Source of the DNA: Candidatus Roizmanbacteria bacterium CG02_land_8_20_14_3_00_36_15
GTDB taxonomy: Bacteria > Patescibacteriota > Microgenomatia > UBA1406 > GWC2-37-13
NCBI GenBank assembly: GCA_002780795.1
Contig: PEUF01000030.1
Location: forward strand, 22,579 to 86,578
Direction of reading: 5' to 3'
DNA: 64,000 nt
Of this stretch, positions 43,334 through 52,678 are shown piece after piece. The notes below the pieces were generated by a model. It was not told where the DNA came from. It ran no database searches and worked only from the letters and a program-made list of their open reading frames with translations. The stretch's first letter is position 1, and every line of letters starts with the position of its first letter. The translations under genes and the position numbers were made by a program.

Positions 43334-44617
43334 ATGTCTTTTTATATCTGTAGTAATTGTGGTTACGGTTCAGCCTCTTGGATCGGTAAGTGTCCAGACT
43401 GTGGTCAGTGGAATAGCTTAAAACAACAACAAGGATTTGATAAGAAGACTAACCAACCAACCCAAGATTTTGAACTAACTCCTCTGTCAAGGATTAAATC
43501 TTCAACCGAAAAAAAACTAGCGACAGGCGTCTATGAATTCGATCGAGTAATTGGTGGCGGCTTTTTCCCGAGTAGCGTCACCCTTTTGACCGGCGAACCA
43601 GGAATTGGTAAATCAACACTTCTATTGCAAATCTTAAAAAATTTCAAAACTCTTTATGTTTCAGGTGAGGAGGGTGCCGAACAGATTAAGCAAAGACTGA
43701 ACCGGTTGAAAATTAAAGACGACAACCTTGACTTTTCCAATACTCAACAAATTGAATCTATTATTAAAGGCATTAGTAAAAATCACAAACATTACCAAAT
43801 CGTTGTTATTGACTCGATCCAAACTATTTACTCAAACAAGATCGAAGGAACGGCCGGCAGTATTAGTCAACTGCGGGAAACAACCAGTCAACTAATTACT
43901 TTTGCTAAAAACACTAACACGCCGGTAATTTTAATCGGTCACGTGACCAAAGAAGGAGAAATCGCCGGGCCAAAAACCTTAGAGCACATGGTCGATATTG
44001 TTTTATCCTTTGAAGGAGAAAAGGTTTCCCATTTTCGGATTTTACGAACGCCAAAAAATCGTTTTGGTTCAACCGATGAAATCGGGATTTTTGAGATGAC
44101 TTCCCTTGGTCTTTCTCAGGTAAAAAATCCTTTGGCTTTTATCGATGATGAAAAATCGAGTGCTCCTGGAATGAGCATTGTTGGCGTCACTGAAGGCAAA
44201 AGACCGATTTTTTTTGAGATTCAAACTCTACTTTCACCGACGATTTTAGCGATTCCCCGTCGAGTAGCTAAGGGTATAGATTACAACAAAATTCTTTTGC
44301 TTCTGGCGGTTCTACGAAAATACTACGGTTTTCCGTTGGATAAATACGATATCTATATTAACGTCGTTGGTGGCGTTTCAATAAAATCAACCGCAGCTGA
44401 ACTGGGTATCGTCGCTTCATTAATCTCTTCATTTAAAAACAAATCTGTTAAGAATAACACTGTGTTTATTGGCGAGATTGGACTTTTGGGTGAAACAAGA
44501 AAAGTAGTTTTTGAAGAAAAAATTATCTCAGAGGCTCGCCGTTTAGGTTTTAAAAACATCTATTCCTCGAAAAATATAAAAAATATCAAAGAATTAAAGA
44601 ATGTTTTTAGTTCTTGA
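43334..44617 (+). CDS. radA: DNA repair protein RadA (Sms)
   Basis: 427 aa. N-terminal zinc finger CSNCGYGSASWIGKCPDCGQW, Walker A GEPGIGKST, the RadA-specific KNRFGSTDEIGIFEM, and a C-terminal Lon-like domain with KSTAAELGIVASLISS. It helps branch migration in recombination. The 3' end overlaps the RodZ-like gene by 11 bp, convergently. Confidence 0.96.
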   Translation: MSFYICSNCGYGSASWIGKCPDCGQWNSLKQQQGFDKKTNQPTQDFELTPLSRIKSSTEKKLATGVYEFDRVIGGGFFPSSVTLLTGEPGIGKSTLLLQILKNFKTLYVSGEEGAEQIKQRLNRLKIKDDNLDFSNTQQIESIIKGISKNHKHYQIVVIDSIQTIYSNKIEGTAGSISQLRETTSQLITFAKNTNTPVILIGHVTKEGEIAGPKTLEHMVDIVLSFEGEKVSHFRILRTPKNRFGSTDEIGIFEMTSLGLSQVKNPLAFIDDEKSSAPGMSIVGVTEGKRPIFFEIQTLLSPTILAIPRRVAKGIDYNKILLLLAVLRKYYGFPLDKYDIYINVVGGVSIKSTAAELGIVASLISSFKNKSVKNNTVFIGEIGLLGETRKVVFEEKIISEARRLGFKNIYSSKNIKNIKELKNVFSS

Positions 44618-45239
44618 TCTTCTGTCTAACAAACTCTCTGCTAATTACTGTTTTTTTACCATTGGCGCCGACAACATCAATCGTCACAATATTTTTCCCC
44701 GGTTTGACCGGGTAATTAAACTCAAAAACTCCGTCCTTATTTTGATATATTCGTTCGCCTAAAACAGTAATCACCGCCTCTTTTTCGGTACGACCGATGA
44801 TTTTAATTGAGTCATCTTTTTTAACAATATTAGTTTTAGGGGAAATAATAGTAACCTTTGGTGGGCTGAAATATACTTTTAACTGGTAACCAAAATAAAT
44901 AAAAAAAAGGGTAAAAATTAACCCCAAAACTATAAAAAAAATTTTCTTAGTCTCAGGATTTAAATAGTGGCTGGGAAGTTTTCTTTTAAACTTTATCTCT
45001 TCTTTTTTTTCGTAATCACGGTAGAAGTAAACTATCACTTTATCAGAATCTAAGCCTAAAAATCGCGAATAGTTTTTAATGATACCTACGATATAAATTC
45101 TAGAAGAAAATTGTCGCCAGTCGTTGTTTTCAACTGCTTGCAAAAATTTTTCTCTCACCTTAATTTCCTTTTCAATCTCGGCAAGAAAATAACCTTTTCT
45201 CTCCCGTTCTTTTTTTAAAATTTCACCGACCGTAAGCAT
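44607..45239 (-). CDS. RodZ-like membrane protein with N-terminal HTH
   Basis: 210 aa. HTH_25 domain LTVGEILKKERERKGYFLAEIEK-type start, quoted here as GEILKKERERKG, then the RIYIVGIIKNYSRFLGLD segment typical of RodZ-like proteins, a membrane helix near 105-125 and an Ig-like domain (VTIISPKTNIVKKDDSIKII). RodZ links MreB to cell shape; whether that holds here is unknown. It is the last gene of the hrcA-to-efp run, 74 bp after efp. Confidence 0.8.
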   Translation of the reverse strand: MLTVGEILKKERERKGYFLAEIEKEIKVREKFLQAVENNDWRQFSSRIYIVGIIKNYSRFLGLDSDKVIVYFYRDYEKKEEIKFKRKLPSHYLNPETKKIFFIVLGLIFTLFFIYFGYQLKVYFSPPKVTIISPKTNIVKKDDSIKIIGRTEKEAVITVLGERIYQNKDGVFEFNYPVKPGKNIVTIDVVGANGKKTVISREFVRQKIKN

Positions 45240-45313
45240 AATTAAATTGTTTTATTGTTAAATTGTTACATTGTTATTTCCAACAATGAAGCAACGTAGC
45301 CATTCTCTCTTTT

Positions 45314-45880
45314 TTAAGCTTTGACTCTCTCTCCATACTGCCCTGTCTCAGGATTAACTGTAATCGTATCGCCTGTTTTAATAAACAATGGGACCATCAC
45401 CATCACGCCTGTTTCTACTTTAGCTTGTTTTTTCGCTCCACTAACCGTATCTCCTTTAACCGCATCCTCTGTTTCTAACACCTTCAACCTAACACTCATT
45501 GGCGGACGGATTGTCAAAGGTTTGTCATCATACATATAGACATAATGTTTAGTTCCCTCTTTTAAAAAATTAGCGATATCACCAACAATATTTCTTGCTA
45601 ATGAATATTGATTATATGTCCGCTCATCCATTAAATAAATAATATCCTTGTCTTTGTAGAGATATTGCATCTCAATAACTTCCACGGGCAAAATATCTAC
45701 CGATTCGTTTGATTTAAGAGTATAGTCAATATTCTTTCCGGAAATGAGATTTTTAATTTTCGCTTTCATCAGCGCCGACCCTTTTCCCGGAGAATAAAAA
45801 TCTGCTTTCTGTACCTGCCAAATTGCTCCCTGATACAAAATAAATTCACCCTTTTTTAAATTCCCAGCGTTAGTTTTCAT
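45314..45880 (-). CDS. efp: Translation elongation factor P
   Basis: 188 aa. Three OB-like domains; the tip loop FYSPGKGSALMKAKIK carries Lys33, the position modified in E. coli EF-P (Lys34), and C-terminal ETGQYGERVKA is typical. It relieves ribosome stalling at polyproline. The genome encodes such runs, e.g. eight Pro in the 28739-30007 protein. The upstream gene is an EpmA-like ligase, so Lys33 is probably lysylated. Confidence 0.96.
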   Translation of the reverse strand: MKTNAGNLKKGEFILYQGAIWQVQKADFYSPGKGSALMKAKIKNLISGKNIDYTLKSNESVDILPVEVIEMQYLYKDKDIIYLMDERTYNQYSLARNIVGDIANFLKEGTKHYVYMYDDKPLTIRPPMSVRLKVLETEDAVKGDTVSGAKKQAKVETGVMVMVPLFIKTGDTITVNPETGQYGERVKA

Positions 45881-45939
45881 AATCGTTACAACTTAGTAAA
45901 ACGGGTGGTGCGAGTGGAAGGAATCCTGGCAACGCGCAT

Positions 45940-46944
45940 TTAACAAATATTAATTAATTTTAACTTATTAATTGAATCAACATCAGCAAAAATCATCGCT
46001 AGCCGCTCGAGCCCAATTGCGATTCCAGCGGAATCTGGTAAACCATATTTTAATGCTTCAATAAAACCTTTGTCAATTGGATAAGCAATTTTTTCCTCTG
46101 TCTTTCTTCTTAAATCTTCAATTTTAAATCTTAAATCTTGTTCTTTCCAATCGGTCAGTTCAGTATAACAATCACCTAGCTCTATTCCATTAATATAGAT
46201 TTCAAATCTTTGAGTCGTCTTTCCGTCTTTGTTTAATTTGGCTAAAGCGGCAAACTCTTTCGGGTAATCAAAAATTAAAGTTGGATAACCATTTATACCT
46301 AGGTTCGTTTCCACCTCTGAGGTGTAAACTTGAGACCAAATATCCTCATAACTAAAACCGTCTGTCCTATACTTTTTTTCCTTAGCCTTCTTAAGAAATA
46401 ATTCATGATCAAACAATTCCTTTTCTGAAATCTTAGCATACTCTCTAAACGCTTCAGTCACCGATATCTTTTCCCATTTTTCAAATTTTAACTTTTGACT
46501 TGTATTTTTGACTTTTGATTTTTGACTTTTGATTTTTTTATTAATGTACCTCAACATTTCCAATACTTCATCGGCCACATCCATATAGTCTACTTCCATC
46601 TTATAAAACTCCAGCATGGTGAATTCATAAGAATGAAGGGTTGAGATGGGATCGCTATTTCTAAAAGCTTTTCCTAAATAGTAACAATTACCGATTCCGG
46701 CAACCAATAATCTTTTCAAAAACAATTCCGGAGAAGGAGTGAGATAAAGTTTTTCTTTGTTCTTAAAAAACTTAAACTCGGTTTCAAAAACTTCAAGATA
46801 TGACTCGGGAATAAGTGCCGGCGACATGACAGGGACATCGGCTTTTAAATAACCTTTTTTTTGCATAAATTCATGGACCGCTTGTTCCACTTGAAGATAT
46901 TTTCTATAGTTTGGAAGGTTTTCTACTCTTGTCGTAATTCTCAT
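45940..46944 (-). CDS. epmA: EpmA-type EF-P lysine ligase (LysRS paralogue)
   Basis: 334 aa, a class II LysRS catalytic domain with no anticodon-binding domain. [48 protein letters not shown] and [13 protein letters not shown] follow E. coli EpmA. The Ala in GIAIGLER (residue 309) matches EpmA Ala298, where tRNA-charging LysRS has Gly. Residues ~136-156 ([19 protein letters not shown] core) and LRFKIEDLR come from repeat DNA. It lies next to efp and overlaps the dnaJ stop by 4 bp. Confidence 0.85.
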   Translation of the reverse strand: MRITTRVENLPNYRKYLQVEQAVHEFMQKKGYLKADVPVMSPALIPESYLEVFETEFKFFKNKEKLYLTPSPELFLKRLLVAGIGNCYYLGKAFRNSDPISTLHSYEFTMLEFYKMEVDYMDVADEVLEMLRYINKKIKSQKSKVKNTSQKLKFEKWEKISVTEAFREYAKISEKELFDHELFLKKAKEKKYRTDGFSYEDIWSQVYTSEVETNLGINGYPTLIFDYPKEFAALAKLNKDGKTTQRFEIYINGIELGDCYTELTDWKEQDLRFKIEDLRRKTEEKIAYPIDKGFIEALKYGLPDSAGIAIGLERLAMIFADVDSINKLKLINIC

Positions 46945-47804
46945 AGCTCTTGATCCAACTCTTCCAATAATTTTTTGGCTCTTCCCGACACACTTTCCGG
47001 AATATTAACTTTGAAGATGACATACTGATCACCGCGTCCAGAAGAATTTGGATATGGAACACCCCGACTACGGAGACGGACGGTTGTGCCTGATTGAGTA
47101 GCTGGGCGGATTTTTAGTTTAACCGAACCGTCAATCGTCGGTACCTCAACCACTCCGCCTAAAACCGCCATGGGATAAGAAATCTCTTTTTCCAGATAAA
47201 GATTTTGCCCTTCACGCTTAAAATATGGATGAGGTTTGACATGAACCACTAAATCGAAATTTGAAAATCTGATCCTCATACCATTGTCGACGCCAGCGGG
47301 GATTTTAATGGTTTTACTATCTCCTTTAATTACTGTTTCTTTTTTCACGCCATGGACGGCTTCGCCAAAAGTGAGATTAATTTCATAAACTTCTCGTCGG
47401 TGTTGGCGACGCCTACCGGAAGAAAAAGGAGACTGAAAACCAAAGAACTGTTCGAAAATCTCAAACGGATCAGAAAATCCACCAAAATCAAATCCCCCAT
47501 CTTCTCCTCCGAAGTTCGTATAAACATTGAAAGGCCCTTGCTGATAATATTGTTGATAACCACCGGGAGCTCCTCCAATCCCGCCTCGTTCAAAAGCCGT
47601 CTCACCGTATTGGTCATAAATTTCTTTCTTTTTTGGATCAGATAAAACCTCAAAGGCCTTGTTGATCTCTTTAAACTTCCCACCGGCTTCAGCAGATTTA
47701 TTTCGATCCGGATGCCATTTTAAAGCAAGCCGCCGATAGGCGGCTTTGATCTCAGCGTCTGAAGCTTTCTTTGAAACTCCTAAAACATCATAATAATCTG
47801 CCAT
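46941..47804 (-). CDS. dnaJ: J-domain co-chaperone, DnaJ/CbpA type without zinc fingers
   Basis: 287 aa. J-domain [18 protein letters not shown] with the HPD motif in LKWHPDRNK, a Gly/Phe-rich linker ([20 protein letters not shown]), and two C-terminal beta domains. The four CxxCxGxG zinc motifs of DnaJ are absent, as in CbpA. It stimulates the DnaK encoded just upstream. Its stop overlaps the epmA start. Confidence 0.93.
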   Translation of the reverse strand: MADYYDVLGVSKKASDAEIKAAYRRLALKWHPDRNKSAEAGGKFKEINKAFEVLSDPKKKEIYDQYGETAFERGGIGGAPGGYQQYYQQGPFNVYTNFGGEDGGFDFGGFSDPFEIFEQFFGFQSPFSSGRRRQHRREVYEINLTFGEAVHGVKKETVIKGDSKTIKIPAGVDNGMRIRFSNFDLVVHVKPHPYFKREGQNLYLEKEISYPMAVLGGVVEVPTIDGSVKLKIRPATQSGTTVRLRSRGVPYPNSSGRGDQYVIFKVNIPESVSGRAKKLLEELDQEL

Positions 47805-47916
47805 GCTATAAGTTTAAAGTTCAAAGTGCAAAGTGCAAAGTTCAAAATGACGGTCTAAAATTTAAAATTTTGAATTTTGAATTGTAACTTTTAAATTTTA
47901 ATTTTTAACTTTTAAC
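47805..47916. repeat. AAGTTCAAA-family intergenic repeat (dnaK-dnaJ gap)
   Basis: AAGTTTAAAGTTCAAAGTGCAAAGTGC-type words, then TTTAAAATTTTGAATTTTGAATTG and TTTTTAACTTTTAACTT. It separates two genes of the chaperone operon. Confidence 0.8.
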
Positions 47917-49812
47917 TTAATTTACTACTTCTCCTTCTTCCACATCTTTTTTTTCATCAGTCTTATTATTTTTTCTTTCTTCTTCCTCAGATTTGACATT
48001 TGAGCTTTGATCTTTGGTATTTTGGCTATACATCGCCTGACCAATCTTCATTAACTCATCAGACAAATCCTTTGTTTTATCCTCAATTTCTTCACTCGTC
48101 CCCTTACCTATTATATCTTTAAGACCTTTAATCTTTTTCTCAATGCTCTCTTTGATGTCTTTTTTGACCTTATCTCCCGCTTCCTTAAGTGATTTTTCCG
48201 CGACATAAATCATATTGTCCGCCTTATTTTTCGTCTCGATTTTGTCTTTTTCTTCTTTATCCTTCTCGGCATTTTTATCCGCCTCATCTTTCATTTTTTC
48301 AATTTCATCCTTCTTAAGACCGGTTGAGCCGGTGATCTTAATTCCCTGTGACTTGCCGGTAGCCTTATCTTTGGCGGCGACCGAAAGAATCCCACTGGCA
48401 TCAATATCAAAACTAACCTCAATTTGAGGTACGCCTCGCGGTGCCGGTGGAATACCATCAAGAATAAATCTCCCTAAAGACTTATTATCTTTGGCCATTG
48501 GCCGCTCGCCTTGGAGAATATGAATTTCCACCTGAGTTTGATTATCAGCGGCGGTGGAAAAAATCTCTGACTTTGAGGTGGGAATGGTTGTATTTCTGGT
48601 AATTAACGGCGTCGTCACCCCCCCTAAAGTTTCTACTCCTAAGGTTAAAGGGGTCACATCAAGGAGAACGACGTCTTTTGTCTCGCCGGTCAACACTCCC
48701 GCCTGAATGGCCGCCCCAACTGCTACCACCTCGTCTGGATTAACCGAACGATTTGGTTCTTTACCAAAAAACTTCTTTACTTCTTCAAGAACTTTAGGCA
48801 TTCTGGTCATTCCTCCAACCATAACCATTTCGTTAATATCGGAAGTTTTTAGTTTGGCATCTTTAAGACAGGCCTTAACTGGATTAAACGTCTTTTTAAT
48901 CAAATCACCCACCAGAGACTCCAGTTTGGCTCGATTTAATTTCATTACCAGATGTTGTGGCTGACCATCTTTGACAGTAATAAAGGGCAGATTAATCTCG
49001 GTCTCGGTAGAAGATGATAATTCGATTTTAGCTTTTTCGGCCGCGTCACGCAATCGTTGTAATGCTTGTGGATCCTTCCGTAAATCAATACCGCTATCTT
49101 TTTTAAAGCTATCGGCAAAGTAATCCAATATAATCTTATCAAAATCATCTCCTCCTAAGTGAGTATCACCGTTGGTCGCTTTTACCTGGAAGACGCCCTC
49201 TCCCAATTCCAAAACACTAATATCAAAAGTGCCTCCACCAAGATCATAAACCGCGATCGTGTGACTATGTTTTTTATCTAAACCATAGGCCATTGAGGCA
49301 GCCGTCGGTTCGTTGATAATCCGCATAACCTCCAGTCCGGCTATTTCGCCGGCCTGTTTGGTCGCCTGACGTTGAGCATCATCAAAGTAGGCTGGAACGG
49401 TGATTACCGCTTTTTCTACCTTTTCTCCTAAATAAGCTTCGGCGTCGGCTTTTATCTTTTGTAAAATTAAAGCGGATATCTCCTGAGGAGTGAAACTCTT
49501 ACCCCCCGCCTCAACTACCGCCATCCCTTCCCGTCCTTCTTTAATCTTGTAGGGTAACCACTTAATATCATACTTAACTGATTCATCGGAATAACGTCTT
49601 CCCATTAATCGTTTGATTGAAAAAATGGTGTTTTTTGGGTTAACAACTATTTGTCTTTTAGCAACGTCTCCCACGATCCGTTTAATTGGATCAACCACTG
49701 AAGGAATGACGTTTCTTCCTTCCTGCGAATGGATAACTTTTGGCTTTCCTCCCTCCATTACCGCCACACAAGAATTGGTTGTTCCTAGATCGATACCGAT
49801 TATTTTTGACAT
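47917..49812 (-). CDS. dnaK: Chaperone DnaK (Hsp70)
   Basis: 631 aa from ATG 49812 ([19 protein letters not shown]). NBD signatures [23 protein letters not shown] and [12 protein letters not shown]; linker [20 protein letters not shown]-terminal lid helix bundle and a charged tail. TATATT ends 7 nt before the ATG, a possible internal promoter, although the gene follows grpE by 68 bp in one direction with hrcA. Confidence 0.98.
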   Translation of the reverse strand: MSKIIGIDLGTTNSCVAVMEGGKPKVIHSQEGRNVIPSVVDPIKRIVGDVAKRQIVVNPKNTIFSIKRLMGRRYSDESVKYDIKWLPYKIKEGREGMAVVEAGGKSFTPQEISALILQKIKADAEAYLGEKVEKAVITVPAYFDDAQRQATKQAGEIAGLEVMRIINEPTAASMAYGLDKKHSHTIAVYDLGGGTFDISVLELGEGVFQVKATNGDTHLGGDDFDKIILDYFADSFKKDSGIDLRKDPQALQRLRDAAEKAKIELSSSTETEINLPFITVKDGQPQHLVMKLNRAKLESLVGDLIKKTFNPVKACLKDAKLKTSDINEMVMVGGMTRMPKVLEEVKKFFGKEPNRSVNPDEVVAVGAAIQAGVLTGETKDVVLLDVTPLTLGVETLGGVTTPLITRNTTIPTSKSEIFSTAADNQTQVEIHILQGERPMAKDNKSLGRFILDGIPPAPRGVPQIEVSFDIDASGILSVAAKDKATGKSQGIKITGSTGLKKDEIEKMKDEADKNAEKDKEEKDKIETKNKADNMIYVAEKSLKEAGDKVKKDIKESIEKKIKGLKDIIGKGTSEEIEDKTKDLSDELMKIGQAMYSQNTKDQSSNVKSEEEERKNNKTDEKKDVEEGEVVN

Positions 49813-49880
49813 ATTATTTAATATAACTATTAATAAATTCGAATATACGAATATTCGAAACAATTCTCAAATTTTAAAAT

Positions 49881-50399
49881 TTAAAAATTAGGATTTGTTT
49901 CGGATTTTGGATTTTGGATTTCGGACTTTTTTGAAACTTTCACCTGGGCTACTCTCAAAATCTTACCGCCAAATCGATAACCTTTTCTTAACACCTCAAC
50001 TACAATATTATCTCTCTCGCCGACAACCACATCTACTGCCTCGGCCAAACGTGGATCAAACTCTTTTCCTAATAGGTTAATTTCTTCAATCTGTTCATCT
50101 CTTAAAAGCTGACAAAAACTGTCTTTCACCTGTTTAAGACCAACATCTTTAATAAACACTTCAGCTTTTTCCAAACTGTCTAAAATCGACAGTAATTGAA
50201 TAAAAATTTCTTGTTTGCCTTTCACCCGTACTGTTTCTTGTTCTTCTCTAACTCTTTTTTCAAAGTTCTGATAATCAGCTAAGGCTCTTAAATATTTATT
50301 TTTAAAATCGTTTGTCTCTTTTCTGGCTTTATCCAGTTCGTTTTTTAAGTGATTGATGATTTGGTGATCATCAATTTTTAAATGCTTTTTTTTATCCAT
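49881..50399 (-). CDS. grpE: GrpE nucleotide exchange factor
   Basis: 172 aa. A long N-terminal coiled coil (HLKNELDKARKETNDFKNKY) with RALADYQNFEKRV, and the C-terminal beta domain with GKEFDPRLAEAVDVVVG and VLRKGYRFGGKILRVAQVKVS in part. It releases ADP from DnaK. The last ~16 residues (KKSEIQNPKSETNPNF) are encoded by GGATTTTGGATTTTGGATTT repeat DNA. Confidence 0.94.
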   Translation of the reverse strand: MDKKKHLKIDDHQIINHLKNELDKARKETNDFKNKYLRALADYQNFEKRVREEQETVRVKGKQEIFIQLLSILDSLEKAEVFIKDVGLKQVKDSFCQLLRDEQIEEINLLGKEFDPRLAEAVDVVVGERDNIVVEVLRKGYRFGGKILRVAQVKVSKKSEIQNPKSETNPNF

Positions 50400-50438
50400 T
50401 TTCGTATCAACGTATAATAAAATAAAATTATTAAATAA

Positions 50439-51179
50439 TTATTCAGATATTTGACTTTTTAGTATCTCTTCCAAGAGGCCGGAAAAATATCTCACTTGCG
50501 GGATAATAAAATCATAAGACATTCTCTTTGGTCCAACAACACCAATAATGCCTCTGGTTTTTTTATCTTCAAAATCTCCAAAAACACTGGCGCACGATTC
50601 AAAAACCGGATCTCGGAAATCCTCTTCACCTAAAAGATAAATCAATCCTTCCTCTTGAGAAAACCTATCTAAAATTTTCTCCCAATAATTTATTTCGTCG
50701 ATAAGACCAAAAAAAGTTCGCGATAAAGCCAAATCAAAAAACTCCGGTTGCATCAAGATGTTGGCCACACCGGAATAATAAAGATCACCACTGTTGGTAA
50801 CCGCCAGTGATAATAATCCAGTTTTCTTTGATAAAGTCTTAACCGCTTGAGAAAGTAATCGATGGGTTTCGGCTCGCTCGTCCCAAACGCTGTTTTTATA
50901 AGATACTTCGTCAGTTGTTGACAATTCCTTTTCCTTCATTAGATTTTTTATATAAAAACGAAAACCTTTGGCTGAAGGAACTCTGCCTGAAGAAAAATAT
51001 TCTTTTTTTAAGTAACCTTTTTTAGCCAGTTCAACCATTTCATTTCTAATCGTCGCCGGACAAACTCCTAGTTTGTATTTTTTTTCAATGACGCCTGATC
51101 CGGCCGGTTGACTGGTTTCGGTATATTCTTTAATAATTACATTAAGAATATCAATCTGCCTTTGGGTTAAATCTTCCAT
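50439..51179 (-). CDS. hrcA: Heat-inducible transcription repressor HrcA (short form)
   Basis: 246 aa from ATG 51179 (MEDLTQRQIDILNVIIKEY). The winged helix is complete: TSQPAGSGVIEKKYKLGVCPATIRNEMVEL, core SPATIRNEM-like CPATIRNEM, then GYLKKEYFSSGRVPSAKGFRFYI. The C-terminal IIGVVGPKRMSYDFIIPQV is the usual end. About 90 residues of the central GAF/dimerisation region are missing relative to ~340-aa homologues. It should repress its own operon through the CIRCE-like site over its promoter. Confidence 0.93.
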   Translation of the reverse strand: MEDLTQRQIDILNVIIKEYTETSQPAGSGVIEKKYKLGVCPATIRNEMVELAKKGYLKKEYFSSGRVPSAKGFRFYIKNLMKEKELSTTDEVSYKNSVWDERAETHRLLSQAVKTLSKKTGLLSLAVTNSGDLYYSGVANILMQPEFFDLALSRTFFGLIDEINYWEKILDRFSQEEGLIYLLGEEDFRDPVFESCASVFGDFEDKKTRGIIGVVGPKRMSYDFIIPQVRYFSGLLEEILKSQISE

Positions 51180-51180
51180 A

Positions 51181-51215
51181 TTGGCAATAATAACCAATGA
51201 TTGCTAATCTGTCAA
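51181..51215 (-). promoter_or_regulatory. hrcA promoter with overlapping CIRCE-like operator
   Basis: On the minus strand TTGACA (51215-51210) and TATTAT (51192-51187) are 17 bp apart. The inverted repeat TTAGCAATC-N9-TATTGCCAA (51207-51181) matches the CIRCE layout (TTAGCACTC-N9-GAGTGCTAA) with correct spacing and 7 of 9 paired bases, and covers the -10 box. The -10 ends 7 nt before ATG 51179, so the transcript should be leaderless. Confidence 0.8.
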
Positions 51216-51230
51216 GTGGTAAAATAAACC

Positions 51231-52091
51231 ATGGCTTATAAATTTGGTGCTCATTTATCAATATCGGGTGGATATCACAAGGCTCTTGAGCGAATAAAAG
51301 ATATCGGTGGCAGCTGTCTTCAGATTTTTTCCGGTTCACCCCGGGGTTGGAGCTTTCCCAAAATAAACCCAAAAGACTGTCAACTTTTCATCGAAAAGAA
51401 AAATAATTTTCAAATTAATCCTGTTTACTTTCATGCTTCCTATTTGGTGAATCTTGTCGATAATGGTCGAATAGGAATTATGTCAAAAAAAAGCCTGATA
51501 AATGAACTTGAGGTTGCTTCACAATTGGGTATTGTTGGTTCAATCATTCATCTTGGTTCTTTTAAAGATAATCGACCAACCTTATGGGATGTTTCTAAAG
51601 ATAAACGTTATAGTATCTTAATTACCAATATCCTTGAGATATTAACTAATACACCAAAAGGCGTTTATTTTATTATTGAAAATGCTGGAAACAGAAAAAT
51701 TGGTCAAACTTTAGAAGAAATCAGCATGATTATTAAAGATATTAATGATGAACGAGTTAGGCTTTGCCTGGATACCTGTCACCTCTACTCTGCCGGCTAC
51801 AGTTTTAGAAATAACACGGAATTAAACTTACTACTTGATAAACTTGAAAAACTTGATTTACTTGATAAACTCGAACTTTGGCATGTTAACGACAGCCGCG
51901 ATCATTTTAATTCCGGCCACGATCGTCATGAAAATATCGGCGAAGGAACGATCGGCCTGGCAGAGTTTAAAACACTTCTTAACCATCCTAAAATGAAAAA
52001 TTATCCTTTTATCATCGAAACCCCGGGTTTTAACAACGAAGGACCGGATAAAAAAAACTTAGACATTTTAAAAACTCTAATAAATGGTTAA
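51231..52091 (+). CDS. nfo: Endonuclease IV (AP endonuclease)
   Basis: 286 aa. TIM-barrel Zn enzyme: FGAHLSISGGYHKAL, YFHASYLVNL, IHLGSFK, IENAGNRKIG, CLDTCHLYSAGY, WHVNDSRDHFNSGHDRHENIGEG and FIIETPG supply the metal ligands. It cuts abasic sites in base-excision repair. It is divergent from hrcA; TAAAAT at 51220-51225 ends 5 nt before its ATG. Confidence 0.95.
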   Translation: MAYKFGAHLSISGGYHKALERIKDIGGSCLQIFSGSPRGWSFPKINPKDCQLFIEKKNNFQINPVYFHASYLVNLVDNGRIGIMSKKSLINELEVASQLGIVGSIIHLGSFKDNRPTLWDVSKDKRYSILITNILEILTNTPKGVYFIIENAGNRKIGQTLEEISMIIKDINDERVRLCLDTCHLYSAGYSFRNNTELNLLLDKLEKLDLLDKLELWHVNDSRDHFNSGHDRHENIGEGTIGLAEFKTLLNHPKMKNYPFIIETPGFNNEGPDKKNLDILKTLING

Positions 52092-52133
52092 AATTAGAGC
52101 TTTCGGTATGGCAACAAACTAGATAATAATAAA

Positions 52134-52670
52134 ATGAATAAACAAAGATTAATTTATGAGGTTAAGAAATTAAAAAATGTTTCCTGGGTCAGCAACAAAA
52201 TCATCAGTCAGTTTATAGACTTCATTAAAAATCAACCTTCATTAACGAAGGAAGAAAGAGCGGGTATACATATCTGTTCATTTTTCTTACCGGTTCATAT
52301 AAAAACAAAGTTTATTTATTTAGTTCACCATATAAAGGCTAATGACTGGATCCCGCCTGGTGGTCATATTAATAAGAACGAACTCCCAATTGAGACGGTA
52401 AAAAGAGAGTTTGAAGAAGAATTAAGCCATAAACTAACAAACGAAAAAATTGAACTTTTTGATTTATCTATCAAAGAGATCAACCGTCCGCATCAGAACT
52501 GCCTAACTCACTATGACATTTGGTATTTGGTCTATACTAAAAAGCTTCCCTTTAAATTTTTAAGAAGAGAGTTTTATGACGCTGGCTGGTTTAATTTAAA
52601 CGAAGGTGTAAAAAAAATTAAACTAAAAAAATATCGAGACATCGTTAAAAAACTTCATCTCATATTATAA
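52134..52670 (+). CDS. Nudix hydrolase
   Basis: 178 aa. The Nudix box reads GGHINKNELPIETVKREFEE followed by EL, fitting G-x5-E-x7-REUxEE. The N-terminal 40 residues are helical, and the family substrate cannot be told from sequence alone. GATAAT ends 6 nt before the ATG, and the cca gene follows after 8 bp. Confidence 0.88.
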   Translation: MNKQRLIYEVKKLKNVSWVSNKIISQFIDFIKNQPSLTKEERAGIHICSFFLPVHIKTKFIYLVHHIKANDWIPPGGHINKNELPIETVKREFEEELSHKLTNEKIELFDLSIKEINRPHQNCLTHYDIWYLVYTKKLPFKFLRREFYDAGWFNLNEGVKKIKLKKYRDIVKKLHLIL

Positions 52671-52678
52671 TAAATATC

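Noticed and set aside
45940..46944. Assignment as an ordinary lysyl-tRNA synthetase
   Set aside because: It lacks the N-terminal anticodon-binding domain, has Ala rather than Gly in motif 3, and neighbours efp.
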